From Acidimicrobiales bacterium (GTDB lineage: Bacteria > Actinomycetota > Acidimicrobiia > Acidimicrobiales > Iamiaceae), in assembly GCA_035547835.1 (NCBI GenBank), contig DASZTW010000015.1:62001-126000 (forward strand): a stretch of DNA of 64,000 nt. The letters run 5' to 3'. Within the stretch, counting starts at the first letter, position 1. Every line of letters starts with the position of its first letter. Below, piece after piece: positions 54,704-64,000 of the stretch. The position numbers and the translations under genes were made by a program. Under the pieces are notes generated by a model. It saw nothing but the letters and a program-made list of their open reading frames with translations. It made no database searches and had not been told where the DNA came from.

Positions 54704-55714
54704 GTGGGCATCCCGTTCCGTCAGAACCTTCGCATCGGTTCCTACCTGGCGCGCCAGAAGCTGCGCCGCAACGACAAGTTCGCGTTCCTGGTGGAGATCG
54801 AGCCGCTGTTCACGTGCAACTTGAGCTGCCCGGGCTGCGGCAAGATCCAGCATCCGACCGAGACGCTGCGCAAGCGTTTGTCGGTCGACGACGTGGTCAA
54901 CGCGGTCGAAGAGTGCGGTGCGCCGGCGGTGTCGATCGCTGGCGGCGAGCCCCTCTTGCACCCTGAGATCAGTGAGATGGTGACGGCCCTCCTCGACCGC
55001 AGGAAGATCGTCTACTTGTGCACCAACGCGGTGTTGTTGGAGCGTCGCCTCGACCGCTTCGAACCGTCGCCGTGGTTCAGCTTCGTCGTGCACGTCGACG
55101 GGTTGCAGGAGCGCCACGACCTCGCGGTCGACCGCGACGGGGTGTTCGACAAGGCCGTGTCGGCCATCCGCGCTGCCAAGGAGAAGGGGTTCCGGGTCAC
55201 CACCAACTCGACGTTCTTCACCAACGACTCCCCCGACACGGTGCGTGCCGTGCTCGATTACCTCAACGACGACCTCGGTGTCGACGCCATGATGATCAGC
55301 CCCGCGTACGCATATGAGAAGGCGCCCGACCAGGAGCACTTCCTCGGCGTGCAGGCCACCCGAGAGCTGTTCAAGTCGGCCTTCGCCGACGGCAAGCGGA
55401 ACAAGTGGCGCTTCAACCACTCGCCCATGTTCCTCGACTTCCTCGAGGGCAAAGCCGACTTCCAGTGCACGCCGTGGGGGATCCCGAGCTACAGCGTCCT
55501 CGGCTGGCAGGTGCCCTGCTACCTGATGGGTGACGGTTACGTCGACAGCTGGCAGGAACTGCTCGACAGCACCGACTGGGAGGCGTACGGGCGCGGGCGC
55601 GACCCGCGCTGCGCCAACTGCATGGCCCACTGCGGTTACGAGCCGAGCGCCGTGATCGCCACCATGGGATCCTTGCGCCAGTCGCTGCGCGCCGCCGTCG
55701 GCACCCACACCTGA
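54704..55714 (+). CDS. hpnH: Adenosylhopane synthase HpnH (radical SAM)
   Basis: A 336-residue radical SAM enzyme that joins adenosyl to hopene to build the C35 side chain. Cluster cysteines C38, C42 and C45 lie in FTCNLSCPGCGK; SIAGGEPLLHPEI and the C-terminal DPRCANCMAHCGYEPSAV are family features. GTG 54704 is chosen (GIPFRQNLRIGSYLARQK matches the family start) with GAGGAG seven bases upstream; ATG 54680 would add eight residues. It is the last gene of the operon. Confidence 0.95.
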   Translation: MGIPFRQNLRIGSYLARQKLRRNDKFAFLVEIEPLFTCNLSCPGCGKIQHPTETLRKRLSVDDVVNAVEECGAPAVSIAGGEPLLHPEISEMVTALLDRRKIVYLCTNAVLLERRLDRFEPSPWFSFVVHVDGLQERHDLAVDRDGVFDKAVSAIRAAKEKGFRVTTNSTFFTNDSPDTVRAVLDYLNDDLGVDAMMISPAYAYEKAPDQEHFLGVQATRELFKSAFADGKRNKWRFNHSPMFLDFLEGKADFQCTPWGIPSYSVLGWQVPCYLMGDGYVDSWQELLDSTDWEAYGRGRDPRCANCMAHCGYEPSAVIATMGSLRQSLRAAVGTHT

Positions 55715-55791
55715 CCGTTCGCCCTCGACGGGCCTTCCCGGCGGCGCGCCTCAGGTCGACTCGTCGGATGGTGCGTCGTTAGCTTGGCGCC

Positions 55792-56640
55792 GTGCACGGA
55801 ACTCTGGGGGAAGACGGCCACCTCTCGGGCGGCGCGCTCGGCGCGGGGGAGCGGAGCTGGATCGCCGAGCTGCTCGACCTCGAACGGTTGGACGGCGACG
55901 TGTTCGTCGCACGCGAGCCCGAAGGCGCCAACAACGACGGCCGCCTGTTCGGTGGGCTGATCGCGGCGCAGTCGCTGTCGGCGGCCTGCTCGACGTTGGA
56001 GGACCCGGCGAAGCGGCCCCAGTCGCTCCACCTCTACTTCGTGCGGGGCGGCCGACCGGGCGTCGACGTCGAGATGACCGTCGAGCGCACCCGCGACGGT
56101 CGCTCGTTCGACACCCGTCGGGTGACGGCAGTGCAAGAAGGCGTTGTCATCTTGGAGATGCTCGCTTCGTTCCACGTCCCCGAGGACGGTGCCGACACAC
56201 ATCCGCCTGCGGAGCGGTGGTTGAGCGTCGCGGAAGCGTCGCCGGTGGAGCTCCCGCCCAGCATGGGCGAACACTTCGAGTTCCGCCTGCCGGGCGAGCG
56301 GCCGCATGTGTTCGACGGCCCACCGCACTGGATCCGCATGATCACCCCGGTCGAGGACGACCCCATCATCCGCGCTTGCGCGCTGACCTACATGTCCGAC
56401 ATGGGGTTGATGATGGCCTCGCGCCCGCCGATGACCGCGGCCCTGCCCGGCAACTTCATGGTGGCGAGCCTCGACCATTCGGTCTGGTTCCACCGACCCT
56501 TCGTCCCCGACCACTGGCACCGCTATCAGACACGCTCGTTGAACAACAACGATGCACGTGGCCTCGCCATCGGCGGCTTCTACGACACCAGCGGCGTGCT
56601 GGTCGCGTCGATGTCCCAAGAAGCTCTCTGGCGGGTCTGA
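55792..56640 (+). CDS. tesB: Acyl-CoA thioesterase II (TesB)
   Basis: A 282-residue double-hotdog thioesterase that releases fatty acids from CoA. LFGGLIAAQSLSAACSTL, LHLYFVRGG and the C-terminal ASLDHSVWFHRPF region are TesB signatures. GTG 55792 has a perfect TAGCTT (55780-55785) with T at -7 and a TCGACT -35-like hexamer 18 bases earlier, so it is leaderless and independent of hpnH. Confidence 0.93.
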   Translation: MHGTLGEDGHLSGGALGAGERSWIAELLDLERLDGDVFVAREPEGANNDGRLFGGLIAAQSLSAACSTLEDPAKRPQSLHLYFVRGGRPGVDVEMTVERTRDGRSFDTRRVTAVQEGVVILEMLASFHVPEDGADTHPPAERWLSVAEASPVELPPSMGEHFEFRLPGERPHVFDGPPHWIRMITPVEDDPIIRACALTYMSDMGLMMASRPPMTAALPGNFMVASLDHSVWFHRPFVPDHWHRYQTRSLNNNDARGLAIGGFYDTSGVLVASMSQEALWRV

Positions 56641-56801
56641 GGGCGTCAGGGTCGGACGACGAAGGTCAGCGGAACTCCGACCCAACCCCACGGACCCGCC
56701 GCCGCGGACGGACAGTCGCTCGTCGATCGCAGCTCGAGTGCTCGGCGCGCTGCAGCACCTCGGGCCCGAGTTGCGCCGGGTCCGCCGGTAGCGTGCGAGG
56801 C

Positions 56802-57182
56802 ATGGCGGCAGCGACCGGTCCGGGCGAGCTCGAGTCCCGCATCCGCGAGATCTGCCTCGCGCTGCCGGGCACGGAGGAGCGGCTGAGCCACGGCGCACCC
56901 GCCTTCTTCGCCGGCAAGCAGTTCCTCATGTTGTGGTTCGAAGGGCATCACGACGACGACTTCCCGCACTTGTGGTGCGCGGCACCTCCCGGTGCGCAGG
57001 AGGAACTGGTCGAGACCGAACCCGACCGCTTCTTCCGACCGCCGTATGTCGGTGGCCGGGGGTGGATCGGCCTACGGCTCGACCGTGACCTCGATTGGGA
57101 CGAGGTCACCGCCCTGTGTGAGGACGCGTTCCGCTCGGTGGCCCCAAAACGGCTGGTGGCCGAGCTCGACCGAGAAGGTTGA
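56802..57182 (+). CDS. MmcQ/YjbR-like (CyaY-fold) protein
   Basis: A 126-residue protein of the MmcQ/YjbR family: EICLALPGTEERLSHGAPAF, then a central beta region (FLMLWF, LWCAAPP) and GGRGWIGLRLD. The fold resembles a double-wing DNA-binding or CyaY-like module; its function is unproven. ATG 56802 follows TAGCGT (56789-56794), one base off the ideal leaderless spacing. Confidence 0.82.
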   Translation: MAAATGPGELESRIREICLALPGTEERLSHGAPAFFAGKQFLMLWFEGHHDDDFPHLWCAAPPGAQEELVETEPDRFFRPPYVGGRGWIGLRLDRDLDWDEVTALCEDAFRSVAPKRLVAELDREG

Positions 57183-57228
57183 GCTCGACCACCGAGCCGG
57201 GGGAGTCGGTTGTGGGATTCGTGGTTGG

Positions 57229-57861
57229 TCAGCTGAGCACGCCGCGGTGGCGCTGCACGAAGGGGATCTGCAGCCACTTGTCCTCGGCGAACGAGCGGTA
57301 GCGGGTGCCCAAGTAGGCGATCGCGATGAGCGTCGCTGCGTAGACCACGTGGTAGTCGACGATCGGGTTGGTCGACATGCTCGCTGCGCCGGCCGACGTG
57401 TGCTTTGCGAGCGGCCACTCGGCGGCCCACATCATCGCCATCAACAAGGTGCCGGCCACGGCCGCGGGCCGCAGCGCGACGCCGAGGATCACCGCGATGC
57501 CGATGCCGGCGAGGCCGACCATGAACAGCCAGTCGGTCCACGGCTTGCCGGCGATGTCGTGGAACACGTTGGCGAACGGTCCGACGGCCACGCTCGACAA
57601 GAACCCCTTGGTCGGCGATCCACCGTTGATCCACGACTGGGCCGACGGGGTCGAATACCCGAGCCCGAACAGCTTGTCGAGGAACGCCCAGAGGAACACG
57701 AACCCGGTCGTCAAGCGCAGTGCGCCGAACCACAGCGAGTGGGTGGTGACCGCCTCGGCCCGTACGCCGGCAACGGCGCCGTCAGTCCGAGCCGCGGTCA
57801 GGCCTGCCCTCGCAGGGCGGTGCGAGAGGCGGGGGAGGTGATGGTGAACGGTGCTGGTCAT
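57229..57861 (-). CDS. DoxX-family membrane protein
   Basis: A 210-residue membrane protein with about four helices (LRLTTGFVFLWAFLDKLFGL, FMVGLAGIGIAVILGVALR, AGTLLMAMMWAAEW, VVYAATLIAIAYLG). DoxX proteins act in thiosulfate oxidation or, in mycobacteria, in a membrane oxidoreductase complex with SodA. ATG 57861 has AGGAGGTC upstream. The 178-base divergent spacer to the PPOX gene holds DosR-box-like sites, so hypoxic control is inferred. Confidence 0.85.
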   Translation of the reverse strand: MTSTVHHHLPRLSHRPARAGLTAARTDGAVAGVRAEAVTTHSLWFGALRLTTGFVFLWAFLDKLFGLGYSTPSAQSWINGGSPTKGFLSSVAVGPFANVFHDIAGKPWTDWLFMVGLAGIGIAVILGVALRPAAVAGTLLMAMMWAAEWPLAKHTSAGAASMSTNPIVDYHVVYAATLIAIAYLGTRYRSFAEDKWLQIPFVQRHRGVLS

Positions 57862-57920
57862 GTCGGACCTCCTGTCTGGTTCCGTGACCACATCGTCAAC
57901 CCGCGGAAGCGGAGGCGGGA

Positions 57921-57934
57921 GGGTCGTTCGGCCC
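57921..57934. promoter_or_regulatory. DosR-box-like site, doxX side
   Basis: GGGTCGTTCGGCCC fits the spaced GGG...CCC dyad of the DosR box with mismatches in the inner bases. It lies 60 bases before the doxX start. Confidence 0.45.
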
Positions 57935-57953
57935 TGTTCCGCCGGCTGAAGGT

Positions 57954-57967
57954 CCCGAACGTTCGGG
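57954..57967. promoter_or_regulatory. 14-bp perfect palindrome between doxX and the PPOX gene
   Basis: CCCGAACGTTCGGG is fully self-complementary, with GGT in front (GGTCCCGAACG). It sits midway between the two divergent genes and may be a regulator site, DevR-related or not. Confidence 0.55.
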
Positions 57968-57989
57968 GCAGGATCGGGACCACAGGAAT

Positions 57990-58003
57990 GGGACCATCGG
58001 CCC
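57990..58003. promoter_or_regulatory. DosR-box-like site upstream of the PPOX gene
   Basis: GGGACCATCGGCCC has the GGGAC half and a GGCCC half in the correct 14-base frame. It ends 36 bases before ATG 58040. A further GGGACC is at 57976-57981. Confidence 0.6.
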
Positions 58004-58039
58004 TGCCGCATCGGCGCGGTCCTGGGCGATGATCGCCTC

Positions 58040-59662
<1,623 letters not shown>

Positions 59663-60340
59663 CTACCTTCGCTCGCGCCGCTCCGCGATGCGGGCCGCGT
59701 ACACCGCTGCCTCGGTGCGACGCTTCATGCCCATCTTGGCGAGCAGGTTCGAAACGTAGTTCTTCACTGTCTTTTCGGCGAGGAACATCTCGTCCGCGAT
59801 CTGCCGGTTGGTGAGCCCTTGCGCGAGCAACTCGAGGATTCGAGCCTCTTGCGGTGTGAGGTTGGCCAGCCGTTCGTCCTGCTCTGGCCCCTTGCGCAGC
59901 CGCTCGAGCACCCGGTTGGTCATCACGGGGTCGAGCAGCGACTCGCCGGCGGCGACCCGTCGAACGCTGCCCACCAGGTCGTTCCCCAACACCTGCTTGA
60001 GCACGTAGCCCGATGCGCCGGCCAAGATGCTGTTGAACAGCGCTTCGTCCTCGGCGAACGAGGTGAACATGAGGCAGCGGATCTCGGGGTGGGTCGAGCG
60101 GATCTCGCGACACACCTCGATGCCGGTCCCATCGGGCAGCTGGACGTCGAGCAACGCCACGTCGGGGCGGACCGCAGGGATGCGACGCAGCGCCTGCTCG
60201 GCAGTGGATGCCTCGCCGACCACCTCGATGCCATCTTCGGTCTCGAACAGCTCGCGCAGTCCGCGGATGACGATCTCGTGGTCATCGAGGAGGAACACCC
60301 GAATCGGCACGGTCGTGGCCTCCGCTCCGGTCGACGCCAT
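59663..60340 (-). CDS. devR: DevR/DosR-like NarL-family response regulator
   Basis: A 225-residue regulator. The receiver has LLDDHE, phospho-Asp65 in VALLDVQLPDGTG and the SGYVLK switch. The HTH segment LTNRQIADEMFLAEKTVKNY is nearly that of mycobacterial DosR, whose Lys and Asn there contact the GGGAC box; the following LLAKMGMKRRTEAAVYA matches too. ATG 60340 has CAGAAT (60347-60352) with T at -7. It is divergent from the DinB gene. It is expected to act on the boxes before hsp20, usp and doxX/PPOX. Confidence 0.93.
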   Translation of the reverse strand: MASTGAEATTVPIRVFLLDDHEIVIRGLRELFETEDGIEVVGEASTAEQALRRIPAVRPDVALLDVQLPDGTGIEVCREIRSTHPEIRCLMFTSFAEDEALFNSILAGASGYVLKQVLGNDLVGSVRRVAAGESLLDPVMTNRVLERLRKGPEQDERLANLTPQEARILELLAQGLTNRQIADEMFLAEKTVKNYVSNLLAKMGMKRRTEAAVYAARIAERRERR

Positions 60341-60429
60341 CGCGCCATTCTGTCGGGAATGCTGCGCCGTTGCTCGCGCGGGGTGCCGTCTCCCGGGCAC
60401 GTGGCGCGCCGCTGGGCGACACTTGACCA

Positions 60430-60948
60430 ATGGTCGCTGACATCGAAGATCCCCGTCGTGAGGAACCCGCATACGAACTTCCGGAGCGCGAGATGCTCGA
60501 CGGTTGGCTCGAGTTCCACCGCGCGACGTTGCTGTTGAAGTGCGAAGGCCTCGATGTCGAGGCCCGCAAGCGCCGACCGGTCGCTACCTCGCTGCTGTCG
60601 CTGCACGGCCTGGTCCGTCACATGGCCGAGGTCGAGCGGGGCTGGTTCCGCCGGACGCTGCTTCGCCAGCCCGACCTCCCGTCGATCTGGTCCGACCCGG
60701 AGCTCGAGGACAGCGAGTTGGTGCCGCTCGACGACGCCGACTGGGACGCGGATCTGGCCCAGTGGCAGGCCGAGTGTCAGGCGAGCCGCGACGCCGCTGC
60801 CGGTCTGCCGCTCGAGCACCTGGGTCTCCGCCGGGGCGAGGAGGTGTCGCTGCGGTGGATCTACACGCACATGATCGAGGAGTACGCCCGCCACAACGGT
60901 CACGCCGACCTGCTGCGAGAGCTCGTCGACGGCGAAGTCGGCTGGTGA
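60430..60948 (+). CDS. DinB-like (DUF664) protein
   Basis: A 172-residue four-helix-bundle protein with three metal-binding histidine positions (LVRHMAEVERGWF, HMIEEYARHNGHADLLRE). Mycothiol- or bacillithiol-dependent enzymes share this fold; the exact role is unknown. ATG 60430 follows GACACT (60418-60423) with T at -7, suggesting leaderless expression divergent from devR. Confidence 0.88.
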   Translation: MVADIEDPRREEPAYELPEREMLDGWLEFHRATLLLKCEGLDVEARKRRPVATSLLSLHGLVRHMAEVERGWFRRTLLRQPDLPSIWSDPELEDSELVPLDDADWDADLAQWQAECQASRDAAAGLPLEHLGLRRGEEVSLRWIYTHMIEEYARHNGHADLLRELVDGEVGW

Positions 60949-61204
60949 CCGCTGCCCGACGCGCCCACGTCGGCGCCTGAGGGTGTGGCTGTCGGGCGGC
61001 CGGCCTCAGCCCCTTCCGGGAGCGACTGCGCTGCTCGAGACGGCGGAGCTCGCGGCACGGGAGGGTCGCAGCCACGACGCGCGGGAGTTCGTGGCATCCC
61101 GCGCGATGTCCGACTTGTCCCAACCTTCGGATCGTGGTTTGGCGCACACGCTCCGACGTCACCGGCTAGGTTTCGCGGCGCGGGCCTAACCGAAAGGGCA
61201 TCAG
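60949..61204. other. Intergenic spacer before the lipoprotein gene
   Basis: No ORF is convincing. A TAGGTT hexamer at 61167-61172 is a likely -10 for the lipoprotein gene, and AAAGGG (61193-61198) its ribosome binding site. Confidence 0.45.
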
Positions 61205-61729
61205 ATGCGTCCACTGCGCACCGTTTTGGCGGTCGTGCTCATTGCGATGTTGGCGTTCGCCGGCTGTGGGAAGTCGACCAAGACGGCGGCCACCGACACC
61301 GGGAGCGACACGGCGACCTGTCCCACCTCGAACACCAAGTCGTTCGCGAAGACCAAGTTCGTCTTCCACGTCGGACTCGCGGCGGGGACCTTCCACCGCT
61401 ACATCTACAAGCCGTTCAAGGCCGGCACGTTCAAGAAGGGCGCACATGGCCGCATCCGAGCCCTGCTCAAGGCCGGCGCCACCGCGCTGTTGGACGCCCA
61501 CGAGCTGAAGCTCGCCAAGGAGGACGTCCAGGCGAATCCCACCTTGTGCAAGATATTGATCGGGCCATTGCACGCCCTCGAAGGGAAGTTCAGCAGCCTC
61601 AAGGGCAAGATCGCCGGTGGTGACACCAGTTCGCTCGACGGCATCAACACCGACCTGACGAGCTTGGCCGCCACGAGCAAGCAGAACGGCGCGGCGATCA
61701 ACGAGACGACCGACGAGAACGGCGGCTGA
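61205..61729 (+). CDS. Unknown lipoprotein
   Basis: A 174-residue exported lipoprotein. The signal (LRTVLAVVLIAMLAFAGC) has lipobox LAFAGC with Cys21, a substrate for Lgt. The mature part is helical and Lys/Ala/Leu-rich, with two more cysteines (ATCPTS, TLCKIL). The segment FKKGAHGRIRALLKAGATAL recalls short-helical bundles. I do not recognise the family. Confidence 0.82.
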   Translation: MRPLRTVLAVVLIAMLAFAGCGKSTKTAATDTGSDTATCPTSNTKSFAKTKFVFHVGLAAGTFHRYIYKPFKAGTFKKGAHGRIRALLKAGATALLDAHELKLAKEDVQANPTLCKILIGPLHALEGKFSSLKGKIAGGDTSSLDGINTDLTSLAATSKQNGAAINETTDENGG

Positions 61730-61744
61730 CCGCCCACGACCCCG

Positions 61745-61791
61745 GGGCTGGGCGACAATCCGACCGTTTCGGTGGGATTTCCGCCCAGCCC
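61745..61791. repeat. Long interrupted inverted repeat between convergent genes
   Basis: GGGCTGGGCG (61745-61754) pairs with 61782-61791; inside, ATCC/GGAT and ACCG/CGGT extend the hairpin around a TTT loop. It lies between the lipoprotein stop and the SDR stop on the other strand. The CTGGGC/GCCCAG core also occurs in the 42096-42155 repeat. Confidence 0.75.
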
Positions 61792-61795
61792 TGGC

Positions 61796-62530
61796 TCAGG
61801 GGGCGGAGTAGCCGCCGTCGACCACGACCGCGGAGCCGGTGGTCCAGCGCGACGCGTCGCTGACGAGATGCGCGTACGTGCCCACGAGGTCCTCGGCCGT
61901 GCCGAGACCGAGTGGATGGCGGGAGGCGATGGCATCGATCGCTCGCTCCGGCAGCTCGTCGTGGATCGCCGAGCGGAACGTGCCCGGACACACGGTGTTG
62001 ACCCGGATGTGGTCGCGGGCGTACTCGACGGCAGCAACTCTGGCGAGCTGGATGACCGCCGCTTTGGTGGCGCAGTACGGCGCGGCGTGCGACCAGGCCG
62101 TGAGGCCCGACACCGACGCGGTCAACACGATCGACCCTCCGCCTTGCGAACGCATCACCGGAACGGCCGCGCGGATCGCGTTGACGGCGCCGAGCACGTT
62201 GACGTGAAAGGCCCGCTCCCAGTCCTGGGTCGACAAGTTGTGGATCCGGCCGTTGGGCGACAGGACTCCGGCGTTGCTGATGAACGCGTCGAGGCGGCCG
62301 AACCGTTCGACGGCCCGTGCCACCACGGCTTCGACTTGCGCGACGTCGCTGACGTCGGCGAGCACGGTCTCGAGTGATTCGGCGGGCAGGCCGTCGGTGG
62401 CTGCGGCGAGCGATGCCTCGCTGAGGTCGCTCAACACCAGGTCGGTGTCGGGGTCGGCGGCGAAGTGCGCCGACAGCGAGCCCCCGAGGGCGCCCCCGGC
62501 GCCGGTTATGGCGACGACTCGTCGAGTCAT
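61796..62530 (-). CDS. Short-chain dehydrogenase/reductase (FabG-like)
   Basis: A 244-residue classical SDR: TGAGGALGGS, SNAGVL, YCATKAA with catalytic Tyr and Lys, PGTFRS and the C-terminal GSAVVVDGGYSAP. Substrate unknown. ATG 62530 is preceded by AAGGAC about 10 bases upstream. It is divergent from the TetR gene at 62732, a usual target-regulator arrangement. Confidence 0.9.
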   Translation of the reverse strand: MTRRVVAITGAGGALGGSLSAHFAADPDTDLVLSDLSEASLAAATDGLPAESLETVLADVSDVAQVEAVVARAVERFGRLDAFISNAGVLSPNGRIHNLSTQDWERAFHVNVLGAVNAIRAAVPVMRSQGGGSIVLTASVSGLTAWSHAAPYCATKAAVIQLARVAAVEYARDHIRVNTVCPGTFRSAIHDELPERAIDAIASRHPLGLGTAEDLVGTYAHLVSDASRWTTGSAVVVDGGYSAP

Positions 62531-62731
62531 GCGTACAAGTCCTTCTGTCGGCTGCGGACGGCGCCGGTTCGGCCCAATCACGGGCCGGTCCTGTCCCGAA
62601 CGGCTGGTCGAAACCTAGTGGGCGATCCGTGACGGGTGTTTCGTAGGAGATAGTCGGAGTGCCGTCAGCGCGGTGGTAGACAAACGAGTCGGGGCGTCCG
62701 GCGGGCGACTCGGACTGGAGCTGGCGCGGAG

Positions 62732-63358
62732 ATGCGGATCGCACACAACACACCGGAGCGCCGCTGGGGCGCCAAAGAGCGCGTCGACAACGACGAGGAA
62801 GCGCGCGAACGGCTGGTCGACGCGGCCGAGGTCTGCTTCGAGCGCATGGGCATCCGGCGCACGACCATCGACGACGTCGCGCGTGAGGCCAAGGTGTCGC
62901 GCAGCACGGTGTACCGCTACTTCGAGGGCCGCGGTGACCTGATCGTCGCCGCGTACCTGCGCGAGAGCCAAGCGGTGTTCGACAAGGTCAAGGCGCTGAT
63001 GGGGCGTCCGGGTGCGTTCGGCGACCGGGTGGTCGAGGCCACCATGCGCTCGATCGACGCCATCCGATCGGGTCGGTACCTGCCGCTGATGCTCACCCCC
63101 GAGGGCGCCATGCTCGCCACCAAGGCGATCACTGCGTCGATGGCGTTCTACGAGAGCGCCCGCGAGACGATGGGGCCGTTCTTCGAGGAGGCCAAGGCCG
63201 GCGGCGAGGTGCGGTCCGACCTCGACCTCGACGACTTCATCGAGTGGAACCTGCGCATCATCTTTTCGTTCGCGATGTTCGACAGCGCCAAGAAGCGCAG
63301 CCGCAAGAACGTCGCGGAGCTGATCGAGACGTTCCTGGTCCCGGCGCTCACGCCCTGA
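62732..63358 (+). CDS. TetR-family transcriptional regulator
   Basis: A 208-residue repressor. The HTH is TTIDDVAREAKVSRSTVYRY, followed by FEGRGDLIVAAY; the C-terminal ligand domain is helical. It probably controls the divergent SDR. The 201-base spacer has GGCCC/GGGCC arms (62571-62575, 62582-62586), a possible operator. Confidence 0.9.
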   Translation: MRIAHNTPERRWGAKERVDNDEEARERLVDAAEVCFERMGIRRTTIDDVAREAKVSRSTVYRYFEGRGDLIVAAYLRESQAVFDKVKALMGRPGAFGDRVVEATMRSIDAIRSGRYLPLMLTPEGAMLATKAITASMAFYESARETMGPFFEEAKAGGEVRSDLDLDDFIEWNLRIIFSFAMFDSAKKRSRKNVAELIETFLVPALTP

Positions 63359-63391
63359 CCCGCAGCCCTCCACAGGTCGGGTGCGGCTCGG

Positions 63392-64000
63392 CTACTTGCG
63401 TCGGGTCGCCACCTTGGTGCGCCACGCGGTGAGCCAGCTCATGGCCAAGAAGGCGGCGAGCACCGCTGCCACCACGAACTGCAGCGCGCGGATCGGGCCC
63501 GGCAGGTCCTCGACCAGCGACCGGATGAGGCCCGTGCGGGGCGCGGGGGTGGTCGCCGCCGGCGTGGGTGTGGCCGACGGGGCGGTGTCAGCCGGAGCAG
63601 CGGCGTCGGCTGGCACGTCGTTGACGAGAGGGCCGCCGCCGGTGGGGACGGCCGGGAGCGCCTCGCCGCCGGCGTCGCCGGTGCTCGGTGTCGCGGGCGC
63701 GGCGGCCGGCGCCGCGGCGACACCAACGGGATCCGGCGCCCCGGCCGGCGGTGGGACCGTGCACTGGAGGGCGTTCTCGAGCGCAGCGAGGGGTGGCAGT
63801 CCGAGCAGGTTCATGGCCGCGTCGAGCGTGTCGGTCACGATCCCGAGCGGCGACGGAGGCGTCAGGCCGAACGTGTTCAACTCGGCGGGCCAGAACGAGG
63901 TGGCCTGCCGGTCGATCTCGCATTGGGAGCCCTTGGCGGCGGGCAGCGTGCCGCACATGACGAACACAGGCCCCAGCGCGTTGAGGATCACATCGCCGAC
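63392..64000 (-). CDS. Unknown membrane-anchored protein (partial, 5' end beyond window)
   Basis: The frame is open to the last base with no stop, so the N-terminus is missing; GTG 63991 is a possible internal start only. At least 203 residues are seen: a domain with two or three cysteines (FVMCG, GSQCEI, ALQCTV), a Pro/Ala/Thr linker, then a C-terminal TM helix (FVVAAVLAAFLAMSWLTAW) and a basic end. I do not recognise the family. The arrangement mirrors that of the gene at 5135-5911. Confidence 0.65.
   Translation of the reverse strand, partial: VGDVILNALGPVFVMCGTLPAAKGSQCEIDRQATSFWPAELNTFGLTPPSPLGIVTDTLDAAMNLLGLPPLAALENALQCTVPPPAGAPDPVGVAAAPAAAPATPSTGDAGGEALPAVPTGGGPLVNDVPADAAAPADTAPSATPTPAATTPAPRTGLIRSLVEDLPGPIRALQFVVAAVLAAFLAMSWLTAWRTKVATRRK

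Noticed and set aside
61074-61189. Short open frames upstream of the lipoprotein
   Set aside because: They lack an RBS or leaderless element and have biased composition; the lipoprotein start at 61205 is well supported.

Overview
The window is high-GC DNA (by eye about 70% G+C) with frequent GTG starts, stop/start overlaps (ATGA, GTGA) and an actinobacterial core locus: crgA, a pabA/trpG-type amidotransferase, and the pknB-pbpA-rodA-pstP-fhaB-fhaA cell-wall/phosphosignalling operon. Together with a full hopanoid operon, a DevR/DevS pair, a fused LivH-LivM permease and many fatty-acid genes, this suggests a free-living actinobacterium, perhaps of the Acidimicrobiia. The class is an inference; no rRNA or tRNA was seen to confirm it.

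Layout. 1-5911: branched-chain amino-acid-type ABC transporter (fused permease, two ATPases) continuing into two unknown secreted or anchored proteins. 5955-22782: VOC protein, YceI, class III cyclase, stress membrane protein, a large LuxR-type ATPase regulator, a drug exporter, a secreted alpha/beta hydrolase, an OmpR/kinase pair, an SDR, a HAD phosphatase coupled to a lone DNA methyltransferase, and a second MFS carrier. 22813-27596: acyl-CoA synthetase, Lgt, thiolase, a small zinc-ribbon membrane protein. 27783-37730: crgA, pabA, Hsp20, universal stress protein, and the pknB...fhaA operon on the minus strand, without pknA. 37787-46589: a second LuxR-type ATPase, a coiled-coil membrane protein, acyl-CoA dehydrogenase, PAP2 phosphatase, 2OG-Fe(II) oxygenase, DegV. 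46608-55714: a MerR-TetR double-domain regulator, then hpnC-hpnD-hpnE-polyprenyl synthase-shc-ispH-hpnH. 55792-64000: thioesterase, MmcQ-like protein, DoxX, a PPOX flavoprotein, devS, devR, DinB, a lipoprotein, an SDR, TetR, and a partial anchored protein.

How genes work together. The hopanoid operon supplies precursor (IspH, prenyl synthase), makes squalene (HpnC/D/E), cyclises it (Shc) and extends it (HpnH); the first six genes are chained by 4-nt stop/start overlaps. The minus-strand kinase operon couples PASTA-kinase sensing, PP2C phosphatase, FHA readers and the RodA/PBP elongation synthase. DevR keeps the DosR DNA-recognition segment, and DosR-box-like sequences lie upstream of Hsp20, the universal stress protein and the DoxX/PPOX pair, so these probably form a small hypoxia/dormancy regulon.

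Two patterns run across the window. At least 15 start codons have an xANNNT hexamer whose final T is at exactly -7, the geometry of leaderless transcripts; genes with good Shine-Dalgarno sequences form a second class. Several junctions between convergent genes carry long perfect or near-perfect inverted repeats.
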